A stretch of 64,000 nt of DNA, taken from positions 5,270,001-5,334,000 of the forward strand of contig OZ245788.1 of NCBI GenBank assembly GCA_965228065.1, in the 5' to 3' direction. How positions within the stretch are numbered: position 1 is the stretch's first letter; each line of letters opens with the position of its first letter. Below the pieces are notes generated by a model. The model searched no databases. It was not told the DNA's origin and worked only from the letters and a program-made list of their open reading frames with translations. Source of the DNA: Sphingobium_A sp965228065. GTDB lineage: Bacteria > Pseudomonadota > Alphaproteobacteria > Sphingomonadales > Sphingomonadaceae. Below are positions 16,901 through 25,900 of this stretch, piece after piece. A program made the position numbers and the translations under genes.

Positions 16901-17773
16901 GTGGCGCATGTCATCGACGGAAGGGCGATTGCGGCGCAAGTCGCACAGGACGTGGCAGCGGGCGTGCGTGCGCTGGCGGCCGACCGGAATATCATCCCCG
17001 GTCTTGCCGTCATCCTGGTCGGAGATGCCCCCGCCAGCCTGGCCTATGTCAATCGCAAGATCGCGCTGACGCGCAAGGTGGGGATGCGCTCATTCGAACA
17101 CCGGCTGCCGAACACCGTCAGCGAAGACGAACTGCTCGATCTGATCGAACGGCTGAATAGCGCCACGGACATACACGGCATTCTCGTCCAGCTTCCGCTG
17201 CCGCCGCAGATCCGAAGCGACCGCGTCCTTGCCGCGATCGACCCGTTGAAGGATGTCGATGGCTTCCACCCCGTCAATGTCGGCCGGCTGTCGATCAGCG
17301 GAGAAGGTCTCGTGCCCTGCACGCCGCTCGGCTGTATGATCCTGCTCGATACGGTGATCGACGATTTCCGCGGACTGAAGGCCGTTGTGATCGGCAAATC
17401 CAACATCGTCGGCAAGCCGGTCGCCATGCTCCTGCTGGAGCGCGAATGCACGGTCACCGTGACACATATTCTGACGCGCAATCTGCCCGACATCGTGCGC
17501 GGAGCGGATATACTGGTGGTCGCGGCCGGCAGTCCGGGGCTCGTGCGCGGCGATTGGGTCAAGGCCGGCGCGGTTGTGATCGATGTCGGTATCAACCGCA
17601 TCGGCGAAGTCGGCAAAGACGGCCGCCTGGTCGGAGATGTCGCTTTCGACGAGATGGCGCACGCCCACGCCATTACCCCCGTGCCCGGCGGTGTCGGCCC
17701 GATGACCGTCGCGTGCCTCCTCCGCAACACTTTGAAAGTCGCCAATTCGACCTGCGGTTACACCGCCGCCTGA
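16901..17773 (+). CDS. folD: Methylene-THF dehydrogenase / methenyl-THF cyclohydrolase
   Basis: 290 residues from the GTG at 16901, 4 nt after the purU stop; upstream in-frame codons overlap purU in a shadow frame. Signatures present: YVNRKIALTRKVGM with the cyclohydrolase Lys, an ILVQLPLPP segment, VVIGKSNIVGKPVAMLL (NADP site) and PGGVGPMTVACLLRNT at the C-terminus. It oxidises 5,10-methylene-THF made by sarcosine oxidase to 10-formyl-THF, which PurU then hydrolyses. Its cotranscription with purU makes a C1-disposal pair. It may be a second, catabolic copy beside a housekeeping folD elsewhere. Confidence 0.96.
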   Translation: MAHVIDGRAIAAQVAQDVAAGVRALAADRNIIPGLAVILVGDAPASLAYVNRKIALTRKVGMRSFEHRLPNTVSEDELLDLIERLNSATDIHGILVQLPLPPQIRSDRVLAAIDPLKDVDGFHPVNVGRLSISGEGLVPCTPLGCMILLDTVIDDFRGLKAVVIGKSNIVGKPVAMLLLERECTVTVTHILTRNLPDIVRGADILVVAAGSPGLVRGDWVKAGAVVIDVGINRIGEVGKDGRLVGDVAFDEMAHAHAITPVPGGVGPMTVACLLRNTLKVANSTCGYTAA

Positions 17774-18314
17774 TCAATATTGCTCCGCCCGCCGTGTCCA
17801 CGGATCTTTTCGCAACGCCGCTTCGCAGAGTCTTGTCAAATCAATGGGACGGCGGAGAGAGAGGACTCGCTTCGATGCCGAGCGGGAACCTTGCGGGCAT
17901 ATACCAGCGCCGGGCGGACGAAGGGACATCATCAATCGCCTCCGGTCCACGCTCATCGGCCGGAAGTTTTGGCGAAAATTCCGATCCATGACAAATACAC
18001 CCGATCCTGGCAGGCCGCTTGTCGAGATCAGGCCCGCCAGACGCTCTCTACTTCGCCCCCGCGCCAAGAGAATCTCAATTGACCACGCCCATTGGGCGAC
18101 AATTCGACTGCGCGACGAACTGGCCATCGTGAAGAATTTCTCATGCTTTGCCTCAGCTTTATTGCGTTGCCTCTTCCTCTGCCCTTCACCCATTAACGGC
18201 TGACCAGCAGCGCCCCGTCAACAAGAGATCCGGCGATCCGGGCGCAGACCGCAAACGTCAATGCTTTCCGGAGCCACGGCGCTTGCGACAGACATCGGAA
18301 TTGGGGGAAGAACA
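17774..18314. other. 541-bp intergenic region, no supported gene
   Basis: Between folD and an M19-like gene. Short open frames here have no ribosome site or recognisable product. It holds a 13-bp palindrome CGCCCA-T-TGGGCG at 18086-18098; a similar string (CATTGGGCGAC) recurs upstream of the M19-like gene at 48631-49731. GGGGGAAG at 18304-18310 is the ribosome site of the next gene. Confidence 0.5.
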
Positions 18315-19442
18315 ATGTCGGAATTCTCACGACGGCAGGTGCTTGGCGCCACGGTCGCAGCGGCGGTGGCGGCGCCCTTCATCAGTCGGCCGGTGCGCGC
18401 CGAGAACGCGGCCTACCCGCCACGCACCTATCCCAAGCGCGTGGTCGATCTGGTCGGAGAGTCGCTGGTGATCGACATGCTGCACCCGATCAAGATCGAC
18501 GAGGGTCCGGCGCCGATGACCGCAAAGCTGGCCAATGAATACAAGACCAGCGGCATCACCGGCATGCTCCATGGCGTCGGCCTTGGCGGCCCGGACGCGC
18601 GCGATCAGGTGCTCGCCTTCTACACGATGTGGGGCCATTATGTCGCGGTCAACTCGCACGTCTTCACCGGGGTCGACACCGTGGCGGACATCGTTCGCGC
18701 CAAGCGCGACGGCAAATGCGCCGTCATCATGGGCATGCAGAATTCGGATCATTTCCATAAGCCCGAGGACGTCGCCTTTTTCCACAAGCTCGGTCAGCGC
18801 GTCTCGCAACTGACCTACAACACGCAGAACCGCCTCGGATCGGGCTCGACCGAACGGGTCGATGGCGGCATCACCGATTTCGGCGTGTCGATCATCGAGG
18901 CGATGCACAAGGCCGGCATGCTGATCGACGTCTCGCATTGCGGCGACCGCACCACACTCGACGCGATCGCGCTTTCGGACAAGCCGATCGCGATCACCCA
19001 CAGCGATTGCCGCGCACTCAACGACCACCCCCGTTTGAAGACCGACGAGGCGATCAAGGCCTGCGCGGCCAAAGGCGGTGTGATGGGCATTGCCGGTGTT
19101 CGCAATTTCGTGAGCAAAAAGGAGCCGACGACGCTGCCCGACATGCTCGACCATATCGATCACGCGGTGAAACTGGTCGGCATCGATCATGTCGGTATCG
19201 GCGGCGACCTGGACATTCACGGTTATGACGACATGCCGCCCGAGCTCAAAAAGGCGATGATCGGCAGCCTCAGCAAAAGCTACGTCTTTCGCGACAAGCT
19301 GGACACCGATGGGTACGACCATCCCCGCCGCATCTACGACCTGACCGAAGAATTGCTCCGCCGCAATTATTCGAAGGACAATATCAAGGCGATCCTCGGC
19401 GGCAATTTCCAGCGTTTGCTGACGTCGACCTGGGGCGGTTGA
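18315..19442 (+). CDS. Tat-exported M19 (renal dipeptidase-like) protein A, atypical metal site
   Basis: 375 residues from the ATG at 18315, preceded by GGGGGAAG; it opens with a Tat signal (SRRQVLGATVAAAVAAPF, cleavage near VRA). The fold is that of membrane dipeptidases: DVSHCGDRTTLDAI and AITHSDCRALNDHPR keep the two late histidine ligands, and HVGIGGDLD keeps the late Asp. The early HxD metal motif (normally DGHNDLP) reads DMLHPIK, and the bridging Glu (normally EGGH) is Gln in GMQNSDH. Standard dipeptidase activity is therefore doubtful, though a different metal arrangement or reaction is possible. Followed 189 bp later by the M20-like gene. Two relatives with the same changes are in this window. 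Confidence 0.85.
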   Translation: MSEFSRRQVLGATVAAAVAAPFISRPVRAENAAYPPRTYPKRVVDLVGESLVIDMLHPIKIDEGPAPMTAKLANEYKTSGITGMLHGVGLGGPDARDQVLAFYTMWGHYVAVNSHVFTGVDTVADIVRAKRDGKCAVIMGMQNSDHFHKPEDVAFFHKLGQRVSQLTYNTQNRLGSGSTERVDGGITDFGVSIIEAMHKAGMLIDVSHCGDRTTLDAIALSDKPIAITHSDCRALNDHPRLKTDEAIKACAAKGGVMGIAGVRNFVSKKEPTTLPDMLDHIDHAVKLVGIDHVGIGGDLDIHGYDDMPPELKKAMIGSLSKSYVFRDKLDTDGYDHPRRIYDLTEELLRRNYSKDNIKAILGGNFQRLLTSTWGG

Positions 19443-19528
19443 GCAGAATCGCAGCCTCGGCCAGAGAGCCAATTAATCAATCCCTGACCGAACAAACGAT
19501 ACACGTTTTCAGCAAAATCCTGGATATC

Positions 19529-19543
19529 AGACATAGGCAATCT
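19529..19543. promoter_or_regulatory. 15-bp intergenic motif, copy upstream of M20-like gene
   Basis: AGACATAGGCAATCT, 88 bp before the M20-like start. It matches AGACATAGCCATTCT (49935-49949) and AGAGATAGGCATTCT (53460-53474) at 13 and 12-13 of 15 positions. Candidate operator of a shared regulator. Confidence 0.4.
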
Positions 19544-19631
19544 CGGCCTTAGCCTGAGGTATTGCGCGTTGCGATCGCCGCCATTCCCATCAAAAACCCT
19601 TCCACAGAATTGACGCGCAGGGAGTCGCAAA

Positions 19632-21167
19632 ATGGATCTCCGTAACCTCGACAGACCGAACCGACGCGACATGATCCGCGGCGCCACCATGCTGGGCGCC
19701 GGCGCCGCCTTCACGCAACCGCTGACACTGTTCGCGCAATCCGGGGCGATGGCCGATATCCGCAAGGCGGCAGAGGCCGGCAAGGCGGCGTCGATCAAGC
19801 GCATCCGCGACTGGGTCGCCCTGCCCTCGATCGCGGCGGAGAACCGCAACATGCCGGAAGGCGCGGCCTATTTTGCAGCACTCGCCAGGGATGCCGGCTT
19901 TTCGAATGTCGAGATCGTCCCGACCGACGGCCATCCGGGTGTATTCGGCACGCTCGACGTCGGCGCGCCGCGCACGTTGGGTCTCTATTTCATGTACGAC
20001 GTCAAGCAATATGACCCTGCCGAATGGTCGTCGCCCCCACTCGAAGGCAAGCTCGCCGAACGCAAGGGGCTCGGTACCGTGATGCTGGGACGTGGCAGCG
20101 CGAACCATAAGGGCCCGGAAGGAACCTTCCTCGCCGCGCTCCACGCGATCCGCGCCGCCGGGCGCAAGCTTCCGGTCAATCTGGTCCTTGTCTGCGAGGG
20201 TGAGGAAGAAATCGGTTCGCCGCATTTCCGCCAGCTCGTCACCAAGCCCAATGTGCTTGCGGCGCTCCGGAAATGCGACGGCGTCTTCATGCCTACGTCG
20301 CTGCAGGACCTCGACGGCGGCGCGGTGGTCGAGTTGGGCGCCAAGGGGATCGTCGAACTGGAACTGATCGCGAGTGGCGAGAAATGGGGTCGCGGCCCGA
20401 AGAAGGACGTGCATTCGAGCATGAAGGCCGCAGTGGATTCGCCCGCCTGGCGACTGGTGCAAGCTCTGCAGATCCTCGTCTCGCCCGACGGCAACACCCC
20501 CGTCATCGATGGCTGGTTCGAAAATGTCCGCAAGCTGACCGAGCGCGAGAAATCGCTGATCCGCGACGCGCTCAAGACCACGAACGAAGCGCAGATGAAG
20601 GCGGATCTCGGCATCACCCACTGGATCGACGACCTGCCACTCGAGGACGCCATGATCCGCCTCATGCAGGAACCCACGGTCAATATCGAGGGGCTGGTCG
20701 CGGGCTATACCGGCCCCGGCGGCAAGACGGTGCTTCCCGGTCGCGCGGTCGCCAAGCTCGACCTGCGCCTCGTTCCCAACCAGACGCGCGCCGAAGCCGT
20801 GAAGAAGCTGCGCGTGCATCTCGACAAACATGGCTTTGCCGATGTCGAGATGAACGTCAGCGGCGGCTATGACCCGACCGAGACCGATGAGAACAGTCTC
20901 CTGATCCGCGCCGAAGTGGCGACCTACAAGAAGCTGGGCGTGCGACCCAATCTCAACGTGCGTCTTGCGGGCAGTTGGCCCGGCGGCACCTTCACCCAGC
21001 CGCCAGTGTCGGTTCCGGTCGGTCGCTTCGGGCTCGGCACCGGGGGCAATGCCCACGCCCCCGACGAATATTTCCTCATCGATTCAGCCACGCCCAAGGT
21101 CGCCGGTCTCGTCGATGCGACAGTGGGCTATGCCGAATTCCTCTACACGCTCGCGGCGATCAAATAA
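19632..21167 (+). CDS. Tat-exported M20-like protein with degenerate metal site
   Basis: 511 residues. N-terminal Tat-type signal (NRRDMIRGATMLGAGAAF, cleavage near LFA), with AGGGAG before the ATG. The M20/ArgE/DapE/carnosinase fold is clear: EGEEEIGSPHF with the catalytic Glu pair, AKLDLRLVPNQ, and NAHAPDEYF with the last His ligand. However, the first metal motif (usually GHYDVQP) reads FMYDVKQ, so His is Met. The bridging Asp motif (usually GRGASDDKG) reads GRGSANHKG, so Asp is Asn. The Asp of the usual ISD motif appears as Thr (VFMPTS). At least three of five metal ligands are altered. It follows an M19-like gene with the same kind of degeneration. Activity as a plain dipeptidase is doubtful. 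Confidence 0.85.
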   Translation: MDLRNLDRPNRRDMIRGATMLGAGAAFTQPLTLFAQSGAMADIRKAAEAGKAASIKRIRDWVALPSIAAENRNMPEGAAYFAALARDAGFSNVEIVPTDGHPGVFGTLDVGAPRTLGLYFMYDVKQYDPAEWSSPPLEGKLAERKGLGTVMLGRGSANHKGPEGTFLAALHAIRAAGRKLPVNLVLVCEGEEEIGSPHFRQLVTKPNVLAALRKCDGVFMPTSLQDLDGGAVVELGAKGIVELELIASGEKWGRGPKKDVHSSMKAAVDSPAWRLVQALQILVSPDGNTPVIDGWFENVRKLTEREKSLIRDALKTTNEAQMKADLGITHWIDDLPLEDAMIRLMQEPTVNIEGLVAGYTGPGGKTVLPGRAVAKLDLRLVPNQTRAEAVKKLRVHLDKHGFADVEMNVSGGYDPTETDENSLLIRAEVATYKKLGVRPNLNVRLAGSWPGGTFTQPPVSVPVGRFGLGTGGNAHAPDEYFLIDSATPKVAGLVDATVGYAEFLYTLAAIK

Positions 21168-21208
21168 TGCACGCGTGCCGCGCGTTCACGGCGGCACGGC
21201 GATGCCGA

Positions 21209-21793
21209 TCAGGAACTGGTCCGGCCGGGTGGAGAAACCCCGCCGCCATGGCCGAGTGCGTCCAGGACCGTCGCGACGATCTGATCGCGCAACTCGCGTT
21301 GCAGACCCAGATCCGTCGCAAAGCGCGATACGAAGGCTCCGCCGGAGGTTGCCACGAGCACGCGGGCCATCCGCTCCAGATCCGGAGCCTTCACGTCGAT
21401 TCCGAGCAGGGCGAATGCCTTCAGGCCGATGCGGGTGAGGCGCGGTTCGTCGCCGGATCCGTCCAGCGACCAGCGCTGGCCAAGCGCCGCGATACCCGGC
21501 CAGTCGAACCAGAAGGCAATCGCGCTTTCGGCAAAGGCCCGGTCGCGCGCGATGCCGGCGGGGATCGGCTCGAGTTCGGTAAGCATCTCGTCCACCAGCG
21601 CTTCGTGCGTCTCGAGCACCGCCTCGTAGAGCAGTTTCTTGCTCGCATAATGGTGCAGCAGGCCGGCCTTCGAATAGCCGAGCGCGTCGGCGATCTGCTG
21701 GATCGACGTGCGATCGAAGCCGTGCCGGGCGAACAGCCCCGCGGCCTTGTCGATGATCTCCGCATCGATCTCGGATTTGGTCGGTCTGGGCAT
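21209..21793 (-). CDS. TetR/AcrR-family regulator
   Basis: 194 residues from the ATG at 21793 (a GTG one codon earlier is the alternative). DNA-binding domain: AAGLFARHGFDRTSIQQIAD, ALGYSKAGLLHHYASKKLLY. The C-terminal domain is helical. It is divergent from the ABC ATPase gene across 268 bp containing two adjacent 17-bp operator-like repeats (21913-21949). It most likely represses the ABC-permease/M1-peptidase module and itself. No ligand can be inferred. Confidence 0.9.
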   Translation of the reverse strand: MPRPTKSEIDAEIIDKAAGLFARHGFDRTSIQQIADALGYSKAGLLHHYASKKLLYEAVLETHEALVDEMLTELEPIPAGIARDRAFAESAIAFWFDWPGIAALGQRWSLDGSGDEPRLTRIGLKAFALLGIDVKAPDLERMARVLVATSGGAFVSRFATDLGLQRELRDQIVATVLDALGHGGGVSPPGRTSS

Positions 21794-21912
21794 CACGACG
21801 ATCTAGAGCATCGTGCGGAGAAGTGGGAACAGCTTTTCCGCGGAAAAGACGCAGCCGGAAAGGCCGGCCCGCCATGGGCCATATCGAGCTTCATTTCACA
21901 AAATCCTTGCGA

Positions 21913-21949
21913 CAGACCATATTGGTTGGTAACCGACCATATCGGTCGG
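21913..21949. promoter_or_regulatory. Tandem TetR-type operator in tetR/ABC intergenic region
   Basis: Two 17-bp sites, CAGACCATATTGGTTGG (21913-21929) and CCGACCATATCGGTCGG (21933-21949), are identical at 14 of 17 positions and spaced 20 bp centre to centre, two helical turns. The second is a perfect 6-bp inverted repeat with a 5-bp spacer. Placement between divergent tetR and ABC genes fits cooperative TetR binding. Confidence 0.75.
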
Positions 21950-22061
21950 CAATTTGACGAGCAAGCCCCTTCATGAGCGGCGCTTTGCCAAAGCCGGCGA
22001 CACGCAGCGACACACACCAATCGGGGTGATGCGGACATAATCGAAATTTTGGGAGGCGACG

Positions 22062-22955
22062 GTGCTGGAATTAAAGGGTGTTGAGCATGTCTATCCGAAC
22101 GGCACGCGTGCGCTGGACGGAGTAAGCATTTCGATCGGCAAGGGCATGTTCGGCCTGCTCGGGCCCAATGGCGCGGGCAAATCATCGCTGATGCGGACGA
22201 TCGCGACATTGCAGACGCCAACCGCCGGCGAAATCCGGTTCGGCGATATCGACGTGTTGGGCCAGCCCGAAAGGCTGCGCGCGACATTGGGCTATCTGCC
22301 ACAGGATTTCGGCGTTTACCCGCGCGTCTCCGCTTATGACATGCTCGATCACATGGCCTCGCTGAAGGGGGTGGTTTCCGCCGCCGACCGTCGCGCGACT
22401 GTCGAGACGCTGCTGGTCCAGACCAATTTGTGGAACGTCCGCACCAAGGCGATCGCGGGTTTCTCCGGCGGCATGCGCCAGCGTTTCGGCATCGCCCAGG
22501 CGCTGATCGGCAATCCCGAACTGATCATCGTCGACGAACCCACTGCGGGCCTCGACCCCGAGGAACGCAATCGCTTCTACAATCTGCTGGTGGAGATCGG
22601 CGAGAGTGTCGTCGTCATCCTGTCGACCCATATCGTCGAGGATGTCGCCGATCTGTGCCCGCGCATGGCGGTGCTGGCCGCAGGGCGCATTCAGCTGGAG
22701 GGATCGCCGGGCGATCTGATCGCGCGCAGCCGCGGCAGCATCTGGGCCAAGACGATCGAGCGCAGCGCATTGGAAGAGGTTCAGGCGGCCTATGAGGTGA
22801 TCTCGACCCGGCTGTTCTCCGGCCGCACCATCGTCCACGTGCTTGCGGATCGCGATCCCGGCAACGGCTTCTCGCCAGTCGAGGGTGGCCTCGAGGACGT
22901 CTATCTTTCGACGCTGACGCGCGCACGCCGCGCCTCCGCGCAACTCGCCGCATAA
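22062..22955 (+). CDS. ABC transporter ATP-binding protein (module 1)
   Basis: 297 residues from a GTG with GGGAGG 5 nt upstream. Walker A GPNGAGKS at about 34-41, Q-loop in GYLPQDFGVYPRVS, signature FSGGMRQR, Walker B LIIVDEPTAGLDPEE and switch His in STHI. It resembles ATPases of ABC-2 type exporters. The permease/M1 fusion starts 12 nt downstream, so the two form one transporter. A closely similar ATPase (42737-43615) heads the second module in this window; both begin with the unusual V-Y-P-N-G-T-R-A-L-D string. Confidence 0.95.
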   Translation: MLELKGVEHVYPNGTRALDGVSISIGKGMFGLLGPNGAGKSSLMRTIATLQTPTAGEIRFGDIDVLGQPERLRATLGYLPQDFGVYPRVSAYDMLDHMASLKGVVSAADRRATVETLLVQTNLWNVRTKAIAGFSGGMRQRFGIAQALIGNPELIIVDEPTAGLDPEERNRFYNLLVEIGESVVVILSTHIVEDVADLCPRMAVLAAGRIQLEGSPGDLIARSRGSIWAKTIERSALEEVQAAYEVISTRLFSGRTIVHVLADRDPGNGFSPVEGGLEDVYLSTLTRARRASAQLAA

Positions 22956-22967
22956 GGACAGCTGCCC

Positions 22968-25900
22968 ATGTTCGGCATCATCGCGCGCTTCGAGCTGCGC
23001 TACCAGTTGCGCAACCCGGTCTTCTGGGTTTCGACCATCCTCTTTTTCCTTCTGACCTTCGGGGCGACGACGGTGGAATCGATCCGCCTCGGCAGCGGCG
23101 GCAACATTCATACCAATGCACCGACGGCCATCGCCCAGATCCAGCTGACCATGTCGCTGTTCTTCATGTTTGTGACCACCGCATTCGTCGGCAATGTCGT
23201 GGTGCGCGACGACGAAACCGGCTTTGGCGGCATCATCCGGTCGACCAAGATCGGCAAGCTGCCTTATATGTTCGGCCGGTTCAGCGGCGCCTTTCTCGGC
23301 GCTGCGGTCGCGTTCCTGGCCGTGCCGCTGGCGATCTGGATCGGCACGTTCATGCCCTGGATCGACCCTGAGCATCTCGGGCCCAACCGGCTTCAGGATT
23401 ATCTGTTCGGCTATTTCGTGCTGGCATTGCCCAATCTGCTGATCACGTCCGCGATCTTCTTCGCCGTCGCCTGCTGGACCCGTTCGGTGACGTACAGTTA
23501 CCTGACGGTGATCCTGTTCATGTTCGCCTATTTCGCGCTGACCGCGATGCTGAAGAAGTGGCCGGATCTGTCGCTGGCAGCGTATTTCGAACCGTTCGGC
23601 ACGGTCGCCTATGGTTTGGGCATCCGATATCTGACCCCGATCCAGGCGAACACACAGGCGCCCGAGTTGACCGGGCTGCTGTTCAACCACCGCCTGTTAT
23701 GGCTGGCGATCTCCGCGGCGATCGTCGTCGTCGCAGTCTGGCGCTTCCGCTTCGCCGATCGTGGCGCATCGAAGGGCGGCGCGAGGCGTCAGGCGGCGCG
23801 CGAACGGAAACTGGCCGCGGTCACGCCCGTCATCGCCGAGCGGCTGCCGGCCAACACACCTGCGCGTGCCGCATGGCATCAATTGTGCACACGCGCGCTG
23901 TTCGAGATGAAACTGATCTTCAAGAGTCCGGCCTTCTGGGTGCTTGCGCTGGTCGGCGCGATCAGCCTGCTCTCGACGCTGAACCTCGCCGGACGCTTCT
24001 ACGATGTTCCGATGTGGCCGCGCACCTTTGCGATCATCGATGTGGTGCGCGGCAATTCGTCGCTGATCACGCTGTTGATGGCCATCTATTTCTCCGGCGA
24101 GGTGGTCTGGCGAGAGCGGGAGCGCCGCATCAACGAGATCGTCGACGCCACGCCGCTGCCCAACTGGGTCTTCCTTGTATCCAAGCTTGCCGGGGTCACC
24201 GGCGCATTGCTGGTGCTCTGCGTGGCCGTGGCGCTGCTGGAATCGATCCTGTTCCAGTTCGCGCGTGGCCTGTTCGATATCGAATTCGGCCAGTGGCTGG
24301 CCTGGTTCGCTGTGCCCGGCGCACTCTATGTGCTCCAGATCTCCGTGCTGGCGATCGTGGTTCAGGCGATCAGCCCGAACAAGTTCGTCGGCTGGGCGAT
24401 CATGCTGCTCTATCTGGTCGCCGGCATGGTCTTTGCCGGCATGGGTCTCGATCATCCGCTGATGAACTATGCGGAAGTAAGCCAGCCGCTGTCGGACATG
24501 AACGGCGCGAATTATGGCGGCGCCACCGCCTGGTGGCTCCGCATCTACTGGACGGTCTTCGCCGTGATCCTGGTCGTGATCGGCCATCTGATGTGGCGTC
24601 GCGGCACGGCGGTGACGCTTGGCGGCCAGTGGCGCACCCTGCCCGCGCGATTGCGCGGCGCGCCGCTTGCGTTCCTCTCGACCGCCTTGCTCGTCACGAT
24701 CGGCATGGGCAGCTTCCTCTATTACAATATGAACGTCCTCAACCGCTTCTTGAGCGAGGGCGACAAGGAGGAAGCGCGCGCCGCAAAATATGAGAAGGAT
24801 TATTCCCGCTATCTCGGATTGCCGGAGCCGAAACTGACCGACATCAAGCTGGATGTCGATCTGCAACCCTCGCGCGGCTTCGTCAGCTTCGACGGCAGTT
24901 ACCGTTTCGTCAATGCAACGGCGGCGCCGATCGAGACGCTGCATGTTCGCATGGGCGTGCCGACAGTGCGGCTGGACGCGATCTCGGTGCCCGGTGCGAA
25001 ACTGGTGCGCGACGACACGGACAATCTCCACCGCATCTATCGGTTCGACCGGCCGCTCCAGCCGGGCGCAAGCGGCACGCTGACCTTCCGCACCGTGATG
25101 GAGAAGCGCGGCCTGGCAGCCTTGCCGAGCAACCGGCGTATGTACGAACTGGACGCACAGCCGGCACCGAACGGCGCCTATCTGACCAATCTGATATTCG
25201 CACCGGCGCTGGGCATGTCACGTGGGAGTTTCCTGCAGGGCAGCAACCTGCGCCGGAAACACGGCCTTCCAGCCGAACAGTCGATCCCCAAGCTTGAGGA
25301 CGGCACGGCGCTCGGCAGGAACTTCATCGGCGTGGAGCGGGTCAACACCGATATCACCGTCTCGACCGACGCGGATCAGACACTGGTGGTCACCGGCGCG
25401 CGCGTGTCGGAAAGCATCGCCAACGGGCGCCGGACCGCGCGGTTCGTGTCACCCATTCCCACGCTCAACTTCATCACGATCCAGTCGGCCCGCTACGCCC
25501 GCAAATCGATCGATGCGAACGGCGTGAAGGCAAGCGTCTATTATTTCCCAAAACACCCGATGAACATCGATCGGATGCTGAGCGTCATCAAGGATTCCCT
25601 GGACTATTACCGCAAGAATTACGGGCCCTATCAATATTCCTATGCCCGGATCATCGAGCGCCCGGACTATGGCGGCGGTGCGAACTCCGCGCCCGGCACC
25701 GTCGGCTATTCGGAAAAGGCCGGCTTCACGATGGATTTCCGCGATCCGAAGCGGCTCGACTTCCTCGCCTATGTCACCGCGCACGAACTGGCCCACCAAT
25801 ATTGGTTCCACCAGGTGATGTCGGCAGACATGGAGGGGGCCGAAGTGCTGACCGAGACGCTGTCGCAATATTCGGCACTGATGATCATGAAACATCGCTA

